DNA of 64,000 nt from an uncultured Bacteroidota bacterium (GCA_903905065.1 CAIVEW010000068.1:156670-220669); one strand, 5' to 3'. Counted from the first letter of the stretch, positions 34,928 to 44,135 are shown. Notes: generated by a model not told the origin, from the sequence alone. A program made the numbers and translations.

Positions 34928-36679
34928 ATGAAGAACCTTGGTTCGCTGAATAAATATTTTGTGAAGTACAAATGGCGGTTATTGCTGGGTTTGCTGTTTG
35001 TAGCCATATCCAGCAAATTCGCGGAGATGCCGGGAAGTGTGGTGAGAGACATTCTCAACAAAGTACAGGTTGAACTTAAGAACAATACGCTCAACACTGG
35101 TAATTCAGCACTTATACACGATGTGGTGTTGGCGGGTATTACCCTGCTGGGCCTTGCATTGCTCCGCGGCCTGTTCATGTTCATGATGCGGCAGACGATC
35201 ATTGTAATGTCGCGGCACATAGAGTACGACCAGAAGAATGAAATATACAACCACTACCAGGCGCTGAACACCCGCTTTTACAAAGAGCATTTCACAGGAG
35301 ACCTCATGAACCGCATTTCGGAAGATGTATCACGGGTACGCATGTATACGGGGCCATCAGTTATGTACTTTACCTCAGTCGTTTTTTTGGCGCTGTTTTG
35401 TATCATCGATATGCTTCGGGTGAATGTGATGCTCACGATTTGCGTGGTCGCACCACTGCCGCTGCTGGCTTTTTCCATCTATTATGTAAACAAGATCATT
35501 TTCAAAAAGAGCGGCAAGATACAGGCGCAGCTCTCATTGCTTACTACCACAGCGCAGGAATCATACTCCGGTGTTCGGGTCGTAAAATCTTTTGTGCAGG
35601 AAAAAAACATGATGCGGTTCTTCGATACCAACTCTGAAGCTTACCGCCAAAGTTCCATCAACCTATCGCTAACAGAAGCGGTGTATTTCCCTGCTATGAA
35701 CCTTTTTATAGGTTTGAGCATGATAGGCACAGTATTGATTGGCGGCTATTTTGCAATCAAAGGACAGATAACAACCGGCAACATTGCTGAGTTTGTGATT
35801 TATATCAACATACTCATGTTCCCCATCTCCAGTATAGGTATGGTGGCCAGCATGACGCAGCGAGCCGGCGCGTCTCAAAAGCGTATCGATGAATTCCTGC
35901 ATACCGAGCCGGAGATCCAAACGCCAGCAGACGCAGTAACTAAAGAGCCTCGTGGTGATGTTGCGTTTAATGATGTAACATTTACCTATCCGCATACGGG
36001 TATTACCGCGCTCCGGCACTTTTCGCTGAATGTTGCTGCAGGGCAGAAAGTGGCAATAATCGGTAAAACAGGTGCGGGAAAATCTACCATTGCGCAACTC
36101 TTACTGCGCATGTATGATGTTAGTTCCGGAGCGTTGCAATTGGACGGCATCAACATAAAGGATTATGGGCTGCACCCGTTGCGTTCCGGTATAGGTTATG
36201 CACCACAGGAGGCCTATTTGTTTTCCGATACGATCTTCAACAACATCCGGTTCGGCAAAGACAATGCGACAACCGAAGAAGTTAAGGAAGCTGCCCGCAT
36301 GGCCGACCTGGATAAAGACATCATGTCGTTCCCGAACGGCTATGAGACCATGATAGGCGAACGTGGCGTAATGCTCTCGGGTGGCCAGAAACAACGTATG
36401 GTGCTGGCGCGCGCGATACTCAAAAACAGCAATATATTGCTGCTGGACGAATGCCTCTCTGCTGTGGACACACAAACTGAAAAGACCATACTCGCCAACC
36501 TGCAGGATTTCCTGAAAGGCAAGACCACCTTTGTTATCACCCACCGCATCTTCACCAGTTGGACGTTTGACCAGATCATTATCCTGGACAACGGTGGTAT
36601 TGCCGAGCAAGGCACTCACGAAGAACTCATGGCGCTCAATGGCCGTTATGCCAAACTCTACAGGCACCAGACGGGGTAG
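34928..36679 (+). CDS. ABC exporter, fused permease and ATPase (MsbA-like half-transporter)
   Basis: 583 aa from ATG 34928. N-terminal ABC type 1 membrane domain with six helices (about 15-320; e.g. LLLGLLFVAISS, LLGLALLRGLFMFMM). Nucleotide-binding domain: Walker A GKTGAGKSTIAQLL (about 375), Q-loop YAPQEAYLF, signature MLSGGQKQRM (about 475), Walker B ILLLDECLSAVD, H-loop VITHRIF. Cys replaces the usual Ala after the catalytic Glu, a tolerated change. Functions as a homodimer exporting a hydrophobic compound; MsbA-like lipid A flipping is possible but not shown. The start is set by TATCTTTG 6 nt upstream; the earlier in-frame start at 34907 lies inside the repeat and promoter. Confidence 0.93.
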   Translation: MKNLGSLNKYFVKYKWRLLLGLLFVAISSKFAEMPGSVVRDILNKVQVELKNNTLNTGNSALIHDVVLAGITLLGLALLRGLFMFMMRQTIIVMSRHIEYDQKNEIYNHYQALNTRFYKEHFTGDLMNRISEDVSRVRMYTGPSVMYFTSVVFLALFCIIDMLRVNVMLTICVVAPLPLLAFSIYYVNKIIFKKSGKIQAQLSLLTTTAQESYSGVRVVKSFVQEKNMMRFFDTNSEAYRQSSINLSLTEAVYFPAMNLFIGLSMIGTVLIGGYFAIKGQITTGNIAEFVIYINILMFPISSIGMVASMTQRAGASQKRIDEFLHTEPEIQTPADAVTKEPRGDVAFNDVTFTYPHTGITALRHFSLNVAAGQKVAIIGKTGAGKSTIAQLLLRMYDVSSGALQLDGINIKDYGLHPLRSGIGYAPQEAYLFSDTIFNNIRFGKDNATTEEVKEAARMADLDKDIMSFPNGYETMIGERGVMLSGGQKQRMVLARAILKNSNILLLDECLSAVDTQTEKTILANLQDFLKGKTTFVITHRIFTSWTFDQIIILDNGGIAEQGTHEELMALNGRYAKLYRHQTG

Positions 36680-36987
36680 TAATTTGATCCCGCTTTTTTG
36701 CGGGAGAAGATGAGTAAATTTGAAAATTGTATTTTAGTGAAAACTACTGATATGATTTTCAGGAGGAATAACGGAGAAAAGAAAACCCAAAAAGAAGTTT
36801 GCTTTCTGTTGCGATATCTTCCTTCGGGCCCGGATATGCGCCACTGGCCGGGTTGGCGTACTCGCTGATCGGGTTGGTTATAGGATTTACACATAGAAAA
36901 CGAAGGAAAATTCACAAAGAGAAATATGGCTATGAGATCGGGATGGGAAACCAGGTGATGGACGACGTGCCTTTGGGTTAGCACTAA
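36680..36987. other. intergenic stretch with hairpin and a weak short ORF
   Basis: Contains a hairpin just after the ABC gene and an open frame 36799-36981 (+) of 60 codons starting with TTG, reading a hydrophobic segment (YAPLAGLAYSLIGLVIGF) then a basic tail. It has no ATG, no well-placed ribosome site (AGGAGG at 36761 is too far), and may be a decayed gene tail. Confidence 0.4.
36688..36705 (+). terminator. hairpin after the ABC exporter gene
   Basis: TCCCGC, T6 loop, GCGGGA, 9 bp past the stop codon. Stable stem but no T-tract after it, so termination is uncertain. Confidence 0.4.
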
Positions 36988-37326
36988 TTATAATTGATGC
37001 AGAATCGACTTTATCTGATCGATCAATGATGCCAAAAAGTTCTCTCTGATATTCCAAACAATTGCATAATCAATGCCCATGTAATCTGTACCATTCTGTT
37101 GCGAAACCCTCTTAGCCTAAACCAATCAACCGAAGGATAGCTATGTTTAATTTCATCGGGTAAATGATGCGCAGCTTCACCGATTATTTCAAAATTGCGA
37201 ATTACCGCATCAATAGTCTTTTCATCTGCAATAAATTCCTCGAAGGAGACCGGCGGTATAGTTAACGATTTTATTCGCGCTGAGTAGAACGTCTTCAAGC
37301 AATAACCTTGAGTTTCTTTTATACAT
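36988..37326 (-). pseudogene. hepT: HepT-like ribonuclease toxin (DUF86), two frameshifts
   Basis: With two frame changes the region reads as a normal 113-codon HepT. It starts at ATG 37326, overlapping the mntA stop (ATGTATAA), with MYKRNSRLLLEDVLLSANK and VNYTAG. It then shifts near 37246-37250 into SFEEFIADEKTIDAVIRNFE and RLRGFRNRMV. It shifts again near 37086-37088, in the catalytic His codon, into DYMGIDYAIVWNIRENFL, ending at TAA 36988. The second lesion is a one-base loss inside the Rx4H motif (RNRMVH in relatives). As it stands only a 91-codon central frame (37023-37298) is open, lacking the active site. HepT cleaves RNA and is silenced by MntA. The toxin appears dead, unless both indels are sequencing errors. 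Confidence 0.85.
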
Positions 37327-37609
37327 AAACAATTTCAGATTCAATTGCCTTAAGATAAGCCGGCTTTATCCCCGCTTTGGATACAAGATCGACTTTCCTT
37401 TTTAGTATCAACTCTATCTCGTTTGCAAGATCTATAAATTCAATGCCTATAGGCTGGCTAAACTCAACTACGATATCAACATCGCTTTCGCTGGTAAAGT
37501 CATTCCTTACCACCGAACCAAACAGACCGATAGAACTAACGTGATACTTTGACGCAAGCCCTGGCTTTATTTGTTTTAGCTTATTTTGTATCGCAGATAA
37601 CATTTGCAT
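37319..37609 (-). CDS. mntA: MntA-type nucleotidyltransferase antitoxin
   Basis: 96 aa minimal nucleotidyltransferase. The catalytic signature is GLFGSVVRNDFTSESDVDIV: GS followed by ten residues and D-V-D, binding Mg-ATP. The third Asp is in KVDLVSK. MntA antitoxins neutralise HepT by adding AMP to a Tyr in its active-site motif. The gene is intact, while the overlapping hepT downstream is broken. The usual ATG lies at 37609. Confidence 0.9.
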   Translation of the reverse strand: MQMLSAIQNKLKQIKPGLASKYHVSSIGLFGSVVRNDFTSESDVDIVVEFSQPIGIEFIDLANEIELILKRKVDLVSKAGIKPAYLKAIESEIVYV

Positions 37610-37644
37610 ATTGCAAAGATAACTATTTAATATTTGGTCGGTAT

Positions 37645-38346
37645 CTATTCTTCTTCCCGCTCTTTCTTGCTCTTAGACATTTCTTTCCCCTCAATAACAA
37701 TAACGATCTCCCCCTTAGGTGGGTGCTGCTCGTAGTGGGCTGCCAGAGCGGACACACTATTGTTATTGGTCTCTTCAAACATTTTAGTAAGCTCACGGCA
37801 AACCGCTGCCTGTCGCTCTGCGCCGAAGTATGTGGCCAGCTCATGCAGCGTTTTTACCAGCCGGTGCGGGGATTCGTAGAGTATAACTGTGCGTTCTTCT
37901 TCTGCCAATATTTTCAACATCGTTTGCCGGCCTTTTTTCAGCGGCAGGAAGCCCTCAAATACAAACCGGTTTGAGGGTATGCCCGATTGCACTAATGCAG
38001 GAACAAAGGCTGTGGCCCCAGGCAGACACTCCACGCGTATTTTCTGCCTTATACATTCACGAACCAGCAAAAACCCCGGGTCAGAAATTCCGGGTGTGCC
38101 GGCATCGGTTATCAACGCAAAGGTTTTGCCGGCGGCGAGTTGTTCTATAAGATGTGGGAGTACCTTATGCTCATTGTGCGCATGGTAAGGAGTAAGCGGT
38201 TTCTGTATATCGTAATGCCGCATGAGCACACTACTCGTGCGGGTATCTTCACACAACACCACGTCCACCTGGCGCAACACCTCTACAGCCCGGTAGGTGA
38301 TGTCGCCGAGGTTGCCTATTGGTGATGGTATGAGGTAAAGGGCCAT
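37645..38346 (-). CDS. rsmI: 16S rRNA (cytidine1402-2'-O)-methyltransferase RsmI
   Basis: 233 aa, slightly short but normal for Bacteroidota. SAM-dependent tetrapyrrole-methylase fold: N-terminal LYLIPSPIGNLGDITYRAVE, the RsmI-specific CEDTRTSSVLMRHYDI (about 32-47), ALITDAGTPGISDPGFLLV (about 78-96), and FEGFLPLKKGRQTML. RsmI methylates the ribose of C1402 in the ribosomal P-site. It is preceded on the same strand by purS, 186 bp upstream. Confidence 0.95.
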   Translation of the reverse strand: MALYLIPSPIGNLGDITYRAVEVLRQVDVVLCEDTRTSSVLMRHYDIQKPLTPYHAHNEHKVLPHLIEQLAAGKTFALITDAGTPGISDPGFLLVRECIRQKIRVECLPGATAFVPALVQSGIPSNRFVFEGFLPLKKGRQTMLKILAEEERTVILYESPHRLVKTLHELATYFGAERQAAVCRELTKMFEETNNNSVSALAAHYEQHPPKGEIVIVIEGKEMSKSKKEREEE

Positions 38347-38475
38347 TATAATTTGAAGATGTGCGAATTTGAAAATTTGAAAATGCCCTGCCGATAACTA
38401 CTGCCAACAACCATCCTCATTCGCGACAAACAATTTCTGCGAAACACTGACTGCAAGAGTGCGTAACTCATTCTA

Positions 38476-38512
38476 CTTCACCCTCTCCTTCGGAGAGGGC
38501 GGGGGAGAGGTC
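38476..38512 (+). repeat. dispersed repeat B, copy 1
   Basis: CTTCACCCTCTCCTTCGGAG onward through GGGCGGGGGAGAGGTC; its reverse complement recurs at 51484-51520 with two or three mismatches. CCCTCTCC/GGAGAGGG forms a stem. Confidence 0.7.
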
Positions 38513-38532
38513 TCTTGGTCATTCCATCTTTA

Positions 38533-38784
38533 TTAACCTTCAGCCAAAGTAAGATCGAATGCTTCCATGACCGGGTTCGCAAGCAGTTTTTTGCATGCTT
38601 CGCGGGCCATTTTTTCGGCTTCGTCCTTCGTGGGTGCTTCCAGTTGCAGGGATATATGCTTGCCTATACGTACATCGTTGATGTTCGTCAATCCCAGGTT
38701 GTGCAGGCTGTTGTTTACCGCTTTGCCTTGCGGGTCCAGCAGTTCTTTTAGTGGCATTACATTGATGTGTGCATTGTACTTCAT
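38533..38784 (-). CDS. purS: phosphoribosylformylglycinamidine synthase subunit PurS
   Basis: 83 aa, the usual PurS size. Landmarks are the N-terminal strand YNAHINVMPLKELLDPQGKA, the VNNSLHNLGL helix, and INDVRIGKHISLQLEA. PurS is the small subunit bridging PurL and PurQ in the fourth step of purine synthesis. No purL or purQ lies in this window. The 49-bp gap to pssA upstream contains AT-rich direct repeats (AAAATTCAAAA). Confidence 0.9.
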   Translation of the reverse strand: MKYNAHINVMPLKELLDPQGKAVNNSLHNLGLTNINDVRIGKHISLQLEAPTKDEAEKMAREACKKLLANPVMEAFDLTLAEG

Positions 38785-38833
38785 AAAAATTCAAAATTCA
38801 AAAGTTAAAATTCAAAAGGCAGTCTTAATATAC

Positions 38834-39655
38834 TCACAGATTGCGCTCCGTGGCTATATCCTCTCCTGCTACAAGGCCATAAGCTGCCGGCTGCTTATAA
38901 ACAAATGACAGCAATACATACACAATAAAAGCAGCAGGTATAGCGGCAACGCCTGTAAACGGGATTAAAGCAACCCCAACAATTAACACGGTAAGCTGCG
39001 GCCATAAGGTGGCTATGCTCCATTTTGACGGTATCATCTTAATGAACTTTACACCCGACACCATAAGCCAGCAAAGCAGGCCGATGACCAGGTATAGCAC
39101 CCATTTGTTTTGAAAGTAAGCAGCAATATTGTGCGGATTGTACCACATGATGAGTGGAAAAGAGCCCACAAAAATGCCAACTGCTGGCACGGGCATACCA
39201 ATGAAGTAATTTTTTTGGCTGTCAGCAGTAATATTAAACTTTGCGAGGCGCAATGCAGCAAAACAGGCTATGAGGAATGCAGGTGCCATGCCGATCATGC
39301 TTACATCGAAAGCGTTCTTTTCACCCATCAGCGCATCCCACAGCATTTTAAAAAGTATGGCGGAAGGCGCTACGCCAAATGACACAACATCTGCCAGCGA
39401 ATCAAGGTCTTTACCGATTGGCGAAAAAACTCTCAGCGCACGTGCGGCCATGCCGTCCAACATATCACACACAGCGGCTATCCCAATGAAAATACTGCCC
39501 AGGTACATTTGTTCGGCGCCATGCACCCAATGCCAGGTGGGTATACCGCCTTCTATGCTTACACTGGTATATGGCTGCGCGGTAAGTATATAGGCGATAG
39601 CGATACAACCGCAGAATAAGTTGGCCAGCGTGAGCAGGTTAGGCAAATGTTTCAT
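38834..39655 (-). CDS. pssA: CDP-diacylglycerol-serine O-phosphatidyltransferase
   Basis: 273 aa membrane enzyme of the CDP-alcohol phosphatidyltransferase family. The signature D-G-x2-A-R-x8-G-x3-D-x3-D is visible as DMLDGMAARALRVFSPIGKD followed by LDSLAD (about 62-90). About seven hydrophobic helices. N-terminus LPNLLTLANLFCGCIAIAYI is typical of PssA. It makes phosphatidylserine, the precursor of phosphatidylethanolamine. TACTTTTG (minus strand, 39661-39668) stops 5 nt before the ATG, predicting a leaderless mRNA. Confidence 0.93.
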   Translation of the reverse strand: MKHLPNLLTLANLFCGCIAIAYILTAQPYTSVSIEGGIPTWHWVHGAEQMYLGSIFIGIAAVCDMLDGMAARALRVFSPIGKDLDSLADVVSFGVAPSAILFKMLWDALMGEKNAFDVSMIGMAPAFLIACFAALRLAKFNITADSQKNYFIGMPVPAVGIFVGSFPLIMWYNPHNIAAYFQNKWVLYLVIGLLCWLMVSGVKFIKMIPSKWSIATLWPQLTVLIVGVALIPFTGVAAIPAAFIVYVLLSFVYKQPAAYGLVAGEDIATERNL

Positions 39656-39660
39656 CGCGC

Positions 39661-39668
39661 CAAAAGTA
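39661..39668 (-). promoter_or_regulatory. -7 promoter element (TACTTTTG) of pssA
   Basis: Perfect TAnnTTTG on the minus strand, 5 nt from the start codon. Confidence 0.5.
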
Positions 39669-39772
39669 ATGATATTTTGGAGAATGGTTTAATTGCTCAC
39701 TGGCTCAAGAACGGTTTTCGTACCAGCCCTTTTTTCTGCCGCCTACTATCTGCTCCTGCCGGCTCTTATTGT

Positions 39773-41731
39773 TTAGTGTTCCAGGTCCGCCAGCATGGCT
39801 TTTGCCCGCTCGTTGCCGGGATGCTTTTTAAGGAGGTGCTCCAGTTGCTTGCGCGCCAGTTCCGGCTTTTGGTTGTTGTGGTACCAAACAGCCATATTTA
39901 ACAGGTTCTGTTCATAGTCCGGGTCCAGTCCATCTGCGCGTTTCAGATAGTCGTAGGCCATGGTGTTGTTCCCTTCCTGCATGTAGATGTAGCCGAGGTT
40001 AGTATTTGCACTGATGTGGTTGGGGTTTTCAGCGGTAACAAACTCAAATACCTTTTGTGCTTCCGGTATTTTGTTCATCGCCAGCAGGCATATGCCGTAC
40101 TTATTTTCAAAGTCCAGTGAATACTTCCATATTTCCGTAGCCCGCTGGTACCACGGCAGCGCCTGCTCTGGTTGCTGTAGCTGGTAGTATGCTTCGCCTA
40201 TCCGGTAGGCCGTCCATGCGTCATTGATAGCACCTGGTTGCAGTTGCGTGGCATAGCCTGTTACTTTCTGATAATCTTTGAGCAGATAGTACACCCTGAT
40301 ATAATCCCTGTTCTGTTTTTTCGTCGCCTCAATGGAATTCTGTTTGCTGAGATATAGTAATGCGGAATCCAGCAACTCTTTAGACTGGGCATAACGCTCA
40401 TAAAATTCGAGGTAACCGCGCGCAGTGGTAATCGCATCAGGGTTGTTGTTATTAAAGCATTTCATGCCCAGGAAAGCCGTTATCTTCTTGCTTACGCCGT
40501 CGGCAATTGGCCGCTTGCGGATAAAATGGTCGGTAACTGCTACGTGGGGTATGTCTATGCTGCTGTTGTGCGGCATGTGGCAGGCCACGCAGTCGTTATT
40601 TTTCGCAGCCCGCACTTGCGCCGACTCGGTGCATTGGTGTTGACCTGCGCCGCCACCATGGCAATTCTGACAGGCATTAAGGAATTTTTCCCTCGGCGTG
40701 AACTTTACGCTCACATGCGGATCGTGACAGGTGATGCAGCTCATTTTGCCGGATTCAATAAAACACCGGCTCTTCTTCATCCGCTCCACATGCGACGCCA
40801 TGATCATCTTATCCTGTGCCCCTTCATACTCCGGCATAAAAACATTCATCACCTCAGAGAGCTTCATGCCCGGATGAAAATCGAAGAATGTTTTGCCATC
40901 GTTGAGTACAGTAATACCTTGCAGGTGACACCGTTGGCACACATTGTTTTGCAGTTCGGTTGACAACCTTCTGGGGTTTACTATCGAGTAGTCAGGCCCT
41001 TTCGATGTATCTACCTGCGCCGTTGTCTGCCGTTCCATTACATGTATGCTACCCGGCCCATGGCACCGCTCGCAGTCTATACCTGTTTTTAGCTGTGTGT
41101 ACTTATTTTCACTGTTGGCCACAAATTCCGGGTAGCCATTGTGGCAACTCATACACTCTATCTCTATCATTCGCTGGAACCGTGTATTGGCGCCCTTTTC
41201 AAACCCAGGGGCAAGGTCCCACCGATGTTTCTGAGTGTAAAAAGTGATAGGTGCTTGGTACAGATAACCGTTGACGTTGAAGATGTGCGAATTGGTATGC
41301 TGCCCCGATCCGACAACATAGTCTACCCGTTGTATGCGCTTATGCACTGTATCGCCGTCTTCTACCCGGAACTCCATGATGTAGAAGGAGTCATTGTCCC
41401 AGTATGGTTTGTAATAATAGTCGAGGACGGAGTCATAAACCAAAGCATGTGCAGGTGAAAAATCAGCCGCAGACTTCTCCTTTGTAGCAAACCCGAAAGA
41501 CCGGCCCATACCCGTCTGGATAAATGTCTGGTAAATGGGTTCATGGCAGCCGCGACAGGTTTGCATGCCTACGTAGTGGGCCGATGTATCATAGACATTC
41601 TTCCATTGAGAGGTCTCCTGCACATCACCATTTTCACTTTTGGAAGCAGGACTATTGCAAAAAAATACCGGAAGCGTTATTGCGAATAAAGCAATAACCA
41701 ACAATAATTTTCGCAACAATCGGGATGACAT
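39773..41731 (-). CDS. heptahaem c-type cytochrome with C-terminal TPR repeats
   Basis: 652 aa. N-terminal hydrophobic leader ending in Cys (LPVFFCNSPASKS), so probably a lipoprotein or exported protein. Seven CxxCH haem-attachment motifs: CRGCH, CMSCH, CERCH, CQRCH, CITCH, CQNCH, CVACH (about residues 55-395). HVERMKKSRC and related spacing resemble NrfA/octahaem-like multihaem proteins. The last 190 residues are three to four TPRs (PEQALPWYQRATEIWKYSLD). Probably electron transfer in the periplasm or at the outer membrane; donor and acceptor unknown. It starts 36 bp after tyrS on the same strand. Confidence 0.88.
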   Translation of the reverse strand: MSSRLLRKLLLVIALFAITLPVFFCNSPASKSENGDVQETSQWKNVYDTSAHYVGMQTCRGCHEPIYQTFIQTGMGRSFGFATKEKSAADFSPAHALVYDSVLDYYYKPYWDNDSFYIMEFRVEDGDTVHKRIQRVDYVVGSGQHTNSHIFNVNGYLYQAPITFYTQKHRWDLAPGFEKGANTRFQRMIEIECMSCHNGYPEFVANSENKYTQLKTGIDCERCHGPGSIHVMERQTTAQVDTSKGPDYSIVNPRRLSTELQNNVCQRCHLQGITVLNDGKTFFDFHPGMKLSEVMNVFMPEYEGAQDKMIMASHVERMKKSRCFIESGKMSCITCHDPHVSVKFTPREKFLNACQNCHGGGAGQHQCTESAQVRAAKNNDCVACHMPHNSSIDIPHVAVTDHFIRKRPIADGVSKKITAFLGMKCFNNNNPDAITTARGYLEFYERYAQSKELLDSALLYLSKQNSIEATKKQNRDYIRVYYLLKDYQKVTGYATQLQPGAINDAWTAYRIGEAYYQLQQPEQALPWYQRATEIWKYSLDFENKYGICLLAMNKIPEAQKVFEFVTAENPNHISANTNLGYIYMQEGNNTMAYDYLKRADGLDPDYEQNLLNMAVWYHNNQKPELARKQLEHLLKKHPGNERAKAMLADLEH

Positions 41732-41766
41732 AGGCCAAATTTAGGGCAATAATTGGTGATCGCCAT

Positions 41767-43044
41767 TTACGCAAACATCGCCAGTGTGTAATCCTTCTTA
41801 CCCTTTTGCAGAAGTATGTATTTATCATTGAGCAGATGCTGTGATGTGAGCTTAAAATCAAGGCCCGAAATCTTCTCTTTATTGATACTTATACCTCCGT
41901 TTTGCAGCATCTTTTTTGCTTCGCCTTTTGAAGCGAATACCCCGCTTTCAGCCAGGAAACTAATCAAGTCAAGGCCATCGGCGAGCGATGCAAGTGCGCC
42001 CGATACATGGGGTACCCCGTCCATCACTTCCAGTAGTTGTTGCTCATTTAGTAAGCGAAGTACTTCTACTGATGACTGCCCGAACAATATTTCCGATGCC
42101 TGCTTTGCGAAGGCAAGATCTTCCTCGCTGTGCACCATAATGGTCATTTCATCGGCAATGGCTTTTTGCAGTTTGCGTTGGTGTGGTGCCGTTTCATGCT
42201 CAGCGATCAGCGTCTTTATTTCAGGAACTGGCTTAAAAGAGAATACCAGCGCCATTTTCGCAGCATCGGCATCCGGCAGGTTGAGCCAGAACTGGTAGAA
42301 CTTGTACGGGGACGTCCGGTTTCTATCGAGCCAAACATTGCCGCTTTCTGATTTACCGAATTTACTGCCATCGCTTTTCGTGATCAGCGTACAAGTAAAG
42401 GCAAACGCATCCGGTCCGCCCTTGCGGCGTATCAGCTCCGTGCCGGTTACTATGTTACCCCACTGGTCTGCACCACCCACCTGCATTTTTACATTATGAT
42501 TTGTACACAAATGGAAGAAGTCGTAGCCCTGTATCAGCTGGTAGGTAAATTCAGTAAATGACATCCCGGTTTCCAGCCGCTTTTGTACGGAGTCTTTGGC
42601 CAGCATGTAGTTGATGGAAATATGCTTGCCCGCATCCCGTATGAAATCAAGGAATGAAAAGTCTTTGAACCAGTCGTAGTTATTGACCATTACCGCCGCA
42701 TTTGGCGCATTATCGCTGAAATCCAGGAAGCGCTCTAGCTGGGCGCGTATGCCATCGCAGTTTTTTCTGATCGTTTCCAGGTCCAACAGGTTACGCTCCT
42801 GCGACTTTCCGGATGGGTCACCGATCATACCGGTGGCGCCACCAACCAATGCATAGGGCTTGTGCCCCGCGCGCTGCAGGCGCATGAGCAACGTTATTGG
42901 CAACAAGCTTCCCACATGCAAGCTATCGGCCGTAGGGTCGAACCCGATGTAGGCGGACGTCATTTCATTTACTAGTTGTTCTTCCGTTCCGGGCATAATG
43001 TCCTGGATAAGGTTCCGTGCTTGTAATTCAGCTATTAAATTCAT
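41767..43044 (-). CDS. tyrS: tyrosyl-tRNA synthetase
   Basis: 425 aa from ATG 43044 (MNLIAELQARNLIQDIMPGT); a further in-frame start at 43077 is ignored. Class I motifs: the HIGH-equivalent HVGSLLP (about 48), Tyr-binding region QGYDFFHL and VGGADQWGNIVTG (about 190), and the KMSKS-equivalent KFGKSESGNVW (about 235). The C-terminal S4 RNA-binding domain (GISINKEKISGLDFKLTS) is present. Charges tRNA-Tyr. Confidence 0.97.
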   Translation of the reverse strand: MNLIAELQARNLIQDIMPGTEEQLVNEMTSAYIGFDPTADSLHVGSLLPITLLMRLQRAGHKPYALVGGATGMIGDPSGKSQERNLLDLETIRKNCDGIRAQLERFLDFSDNAPNAAVMVNNYDWFKDFSFLDFIRDAGKHISINYMLAKDSVQKRLETGMSFTEFTYQLIQGYDFFHLCTNHNVKMQVGGADQWGNIVTGTELIRRKGGPDAFAFTCTLITKSDGSKFGKSESGNVWLDRNRTSPYKFYQFWLNLPDADAAKMALVFSFKPVPEIKTLIAEHETAPHQRKLQKAIADEMTIMVHSEEDLAFAKQASEILFGQSSVEVLRLLNEQQLLEVMDGVPHVSGALASLADGLDLISFLAESGVFASKGEAKKMLQNGGISINKEKISGLDFKLTSQHLLNDKYILLQKGKKDYTLAMFA

Positions 43045-43065
43045 CAAAATATGGTTATGAAGCGG

Positions 43066-43073
43066 CAAAAATA
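43066..43073 (-). promoter_or_regulatory. -7 promoter element (TATTTTTG) of tyrS
   Basis: Perfect TAnnTTTG on the minus strand, 21 nt from the ATG at 43044, giving a short leader. Confidence 0.4.
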
Positions 43074-43238
43074 GCATTTACCAGTAGGAATGACCATATA
43101 ATTTCGGCCACATATTTAAACAGAATATTTACTTTTGGTTGCAGCAAATTAATTTGATTTGCTATTTGTTTTATTATTCCGAATTTTGTTTCTATCTTTC
43201 GGTATTACTTTCGGTACTACTTAACAAAAATTTAAGCG

Positions 43239-44126
43239 TTGAAACGAATATTACTATCAATCGCACTGTTTCTGCCGTTTTGCGTTCAGGCGCAATCCTC
43301 TGATTTCAGCCACATAGGCGCGATGGAGCATCATGAAATAGGCCTCACATTAGGCGTTGCAAATTACTATGGTGATCTTCAGCCCAAACTTTTCCCGAAT
43401 TATGGCTACCGGCCTATGGCAGGCATTGTATACAAGTATTTCGTGAGCCCGCATATTGGGTTCAGGGTCCAGGCTTCTTACACTAACCTTACGGCAGCAG
43501 ACAGTCTCAGCAACATACCAATTAATCAGCAGCGCAATCTTAGTTTCACCACCCATTTGTTTGAGTTTTCCGGTGCTATGGAAATTAATTTCCTCCCGAT
43601 CGAAGTGATGCGTCATAAAGCCACACCATACATATTTGGCGGGGTAGGGGCGTTCTATTTCAACCCAAGGGCTCAGGATAATGCAGGTGATTTGATATAT
43701 CTGAGGCCACTAAGCACTGAGGGTGAAGGATTGCCGATGTATCCGGACCGCAAGCAATATAGCCTTGTAAATATTGCTTTCCCATTTGGCGGCGGCTTTA
43801 AATTCTTCATTGGCAAAACCATCATGCTTACTACAGAGATCGGCTTCCGTTATACAAACACGGATTACATTGATGATGTAAGCAAGTCCTATGTGAACCT
43901 TGATACGCTGCAGGCATATAAGGGTAAGATCGCAAAGCAAATGTCTTACCGCGGCAATACTGTGCGTAACTGGAATGGCGACAACCCTAATTATGGTTTC
44001 CAGCGTGGCGATGACAAGTCGAACGACTGGTATTGGTATGGTAACGTTACCGTGACTATATTCTTCCGTGCCTTCGGCAATCCAAGAGAGTATATCAAAA
44101 CCAGGTGCCCTGGATTCTTCAGGTAA
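43239..44126 (+). CDS. DUF6089 family outer-membrane beta-barrel protein
   Basis: 295 aa beginning with TTG at 43239 (KRILLSIALFLPFCVQAQ signal peptide); no in-frame ATG gives the signal peptide. The mature start HEIGLTLGVANYYGDLQPK fits the DUF6089/OmpW-like barrel family, and amphipathic strands continue to NVTVTIFFRAFGNP at the C-terminus. Function unknown, probably structural or transport in the outer membrane. A palindromic repeat copy follows the stop by 9 bp. Confidence 0.88.
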   Translation: MKRILLSIALFLPFCVQAQSSDFSHIGAMEHHEIGLTLGVANYYGDLQPKLFPNYGYRPMAGIVYKYFVSPHIGFRVQASYTNLTAADSLSNIPINQQRNLSFTTHLFEFSGAMEINFLPIEVMRHKATPYIFGGVGAFYFNPRAQDNAGDLIYLRPLSTEGEGLPMYPDRKQYSLVNIAFPFGGGFKFFIGKTIMLTTEIGFRYTNTDYIDDVSKSYVNLDTLQAYKGKIAKQMSYRGNTVRNWNGDNPNYGFQRGDDKSNDWYWYGNVTVTIFFRAFGNPREYIKTRCPGFFR

Positions 44127-44135
44127 GCTATACCA

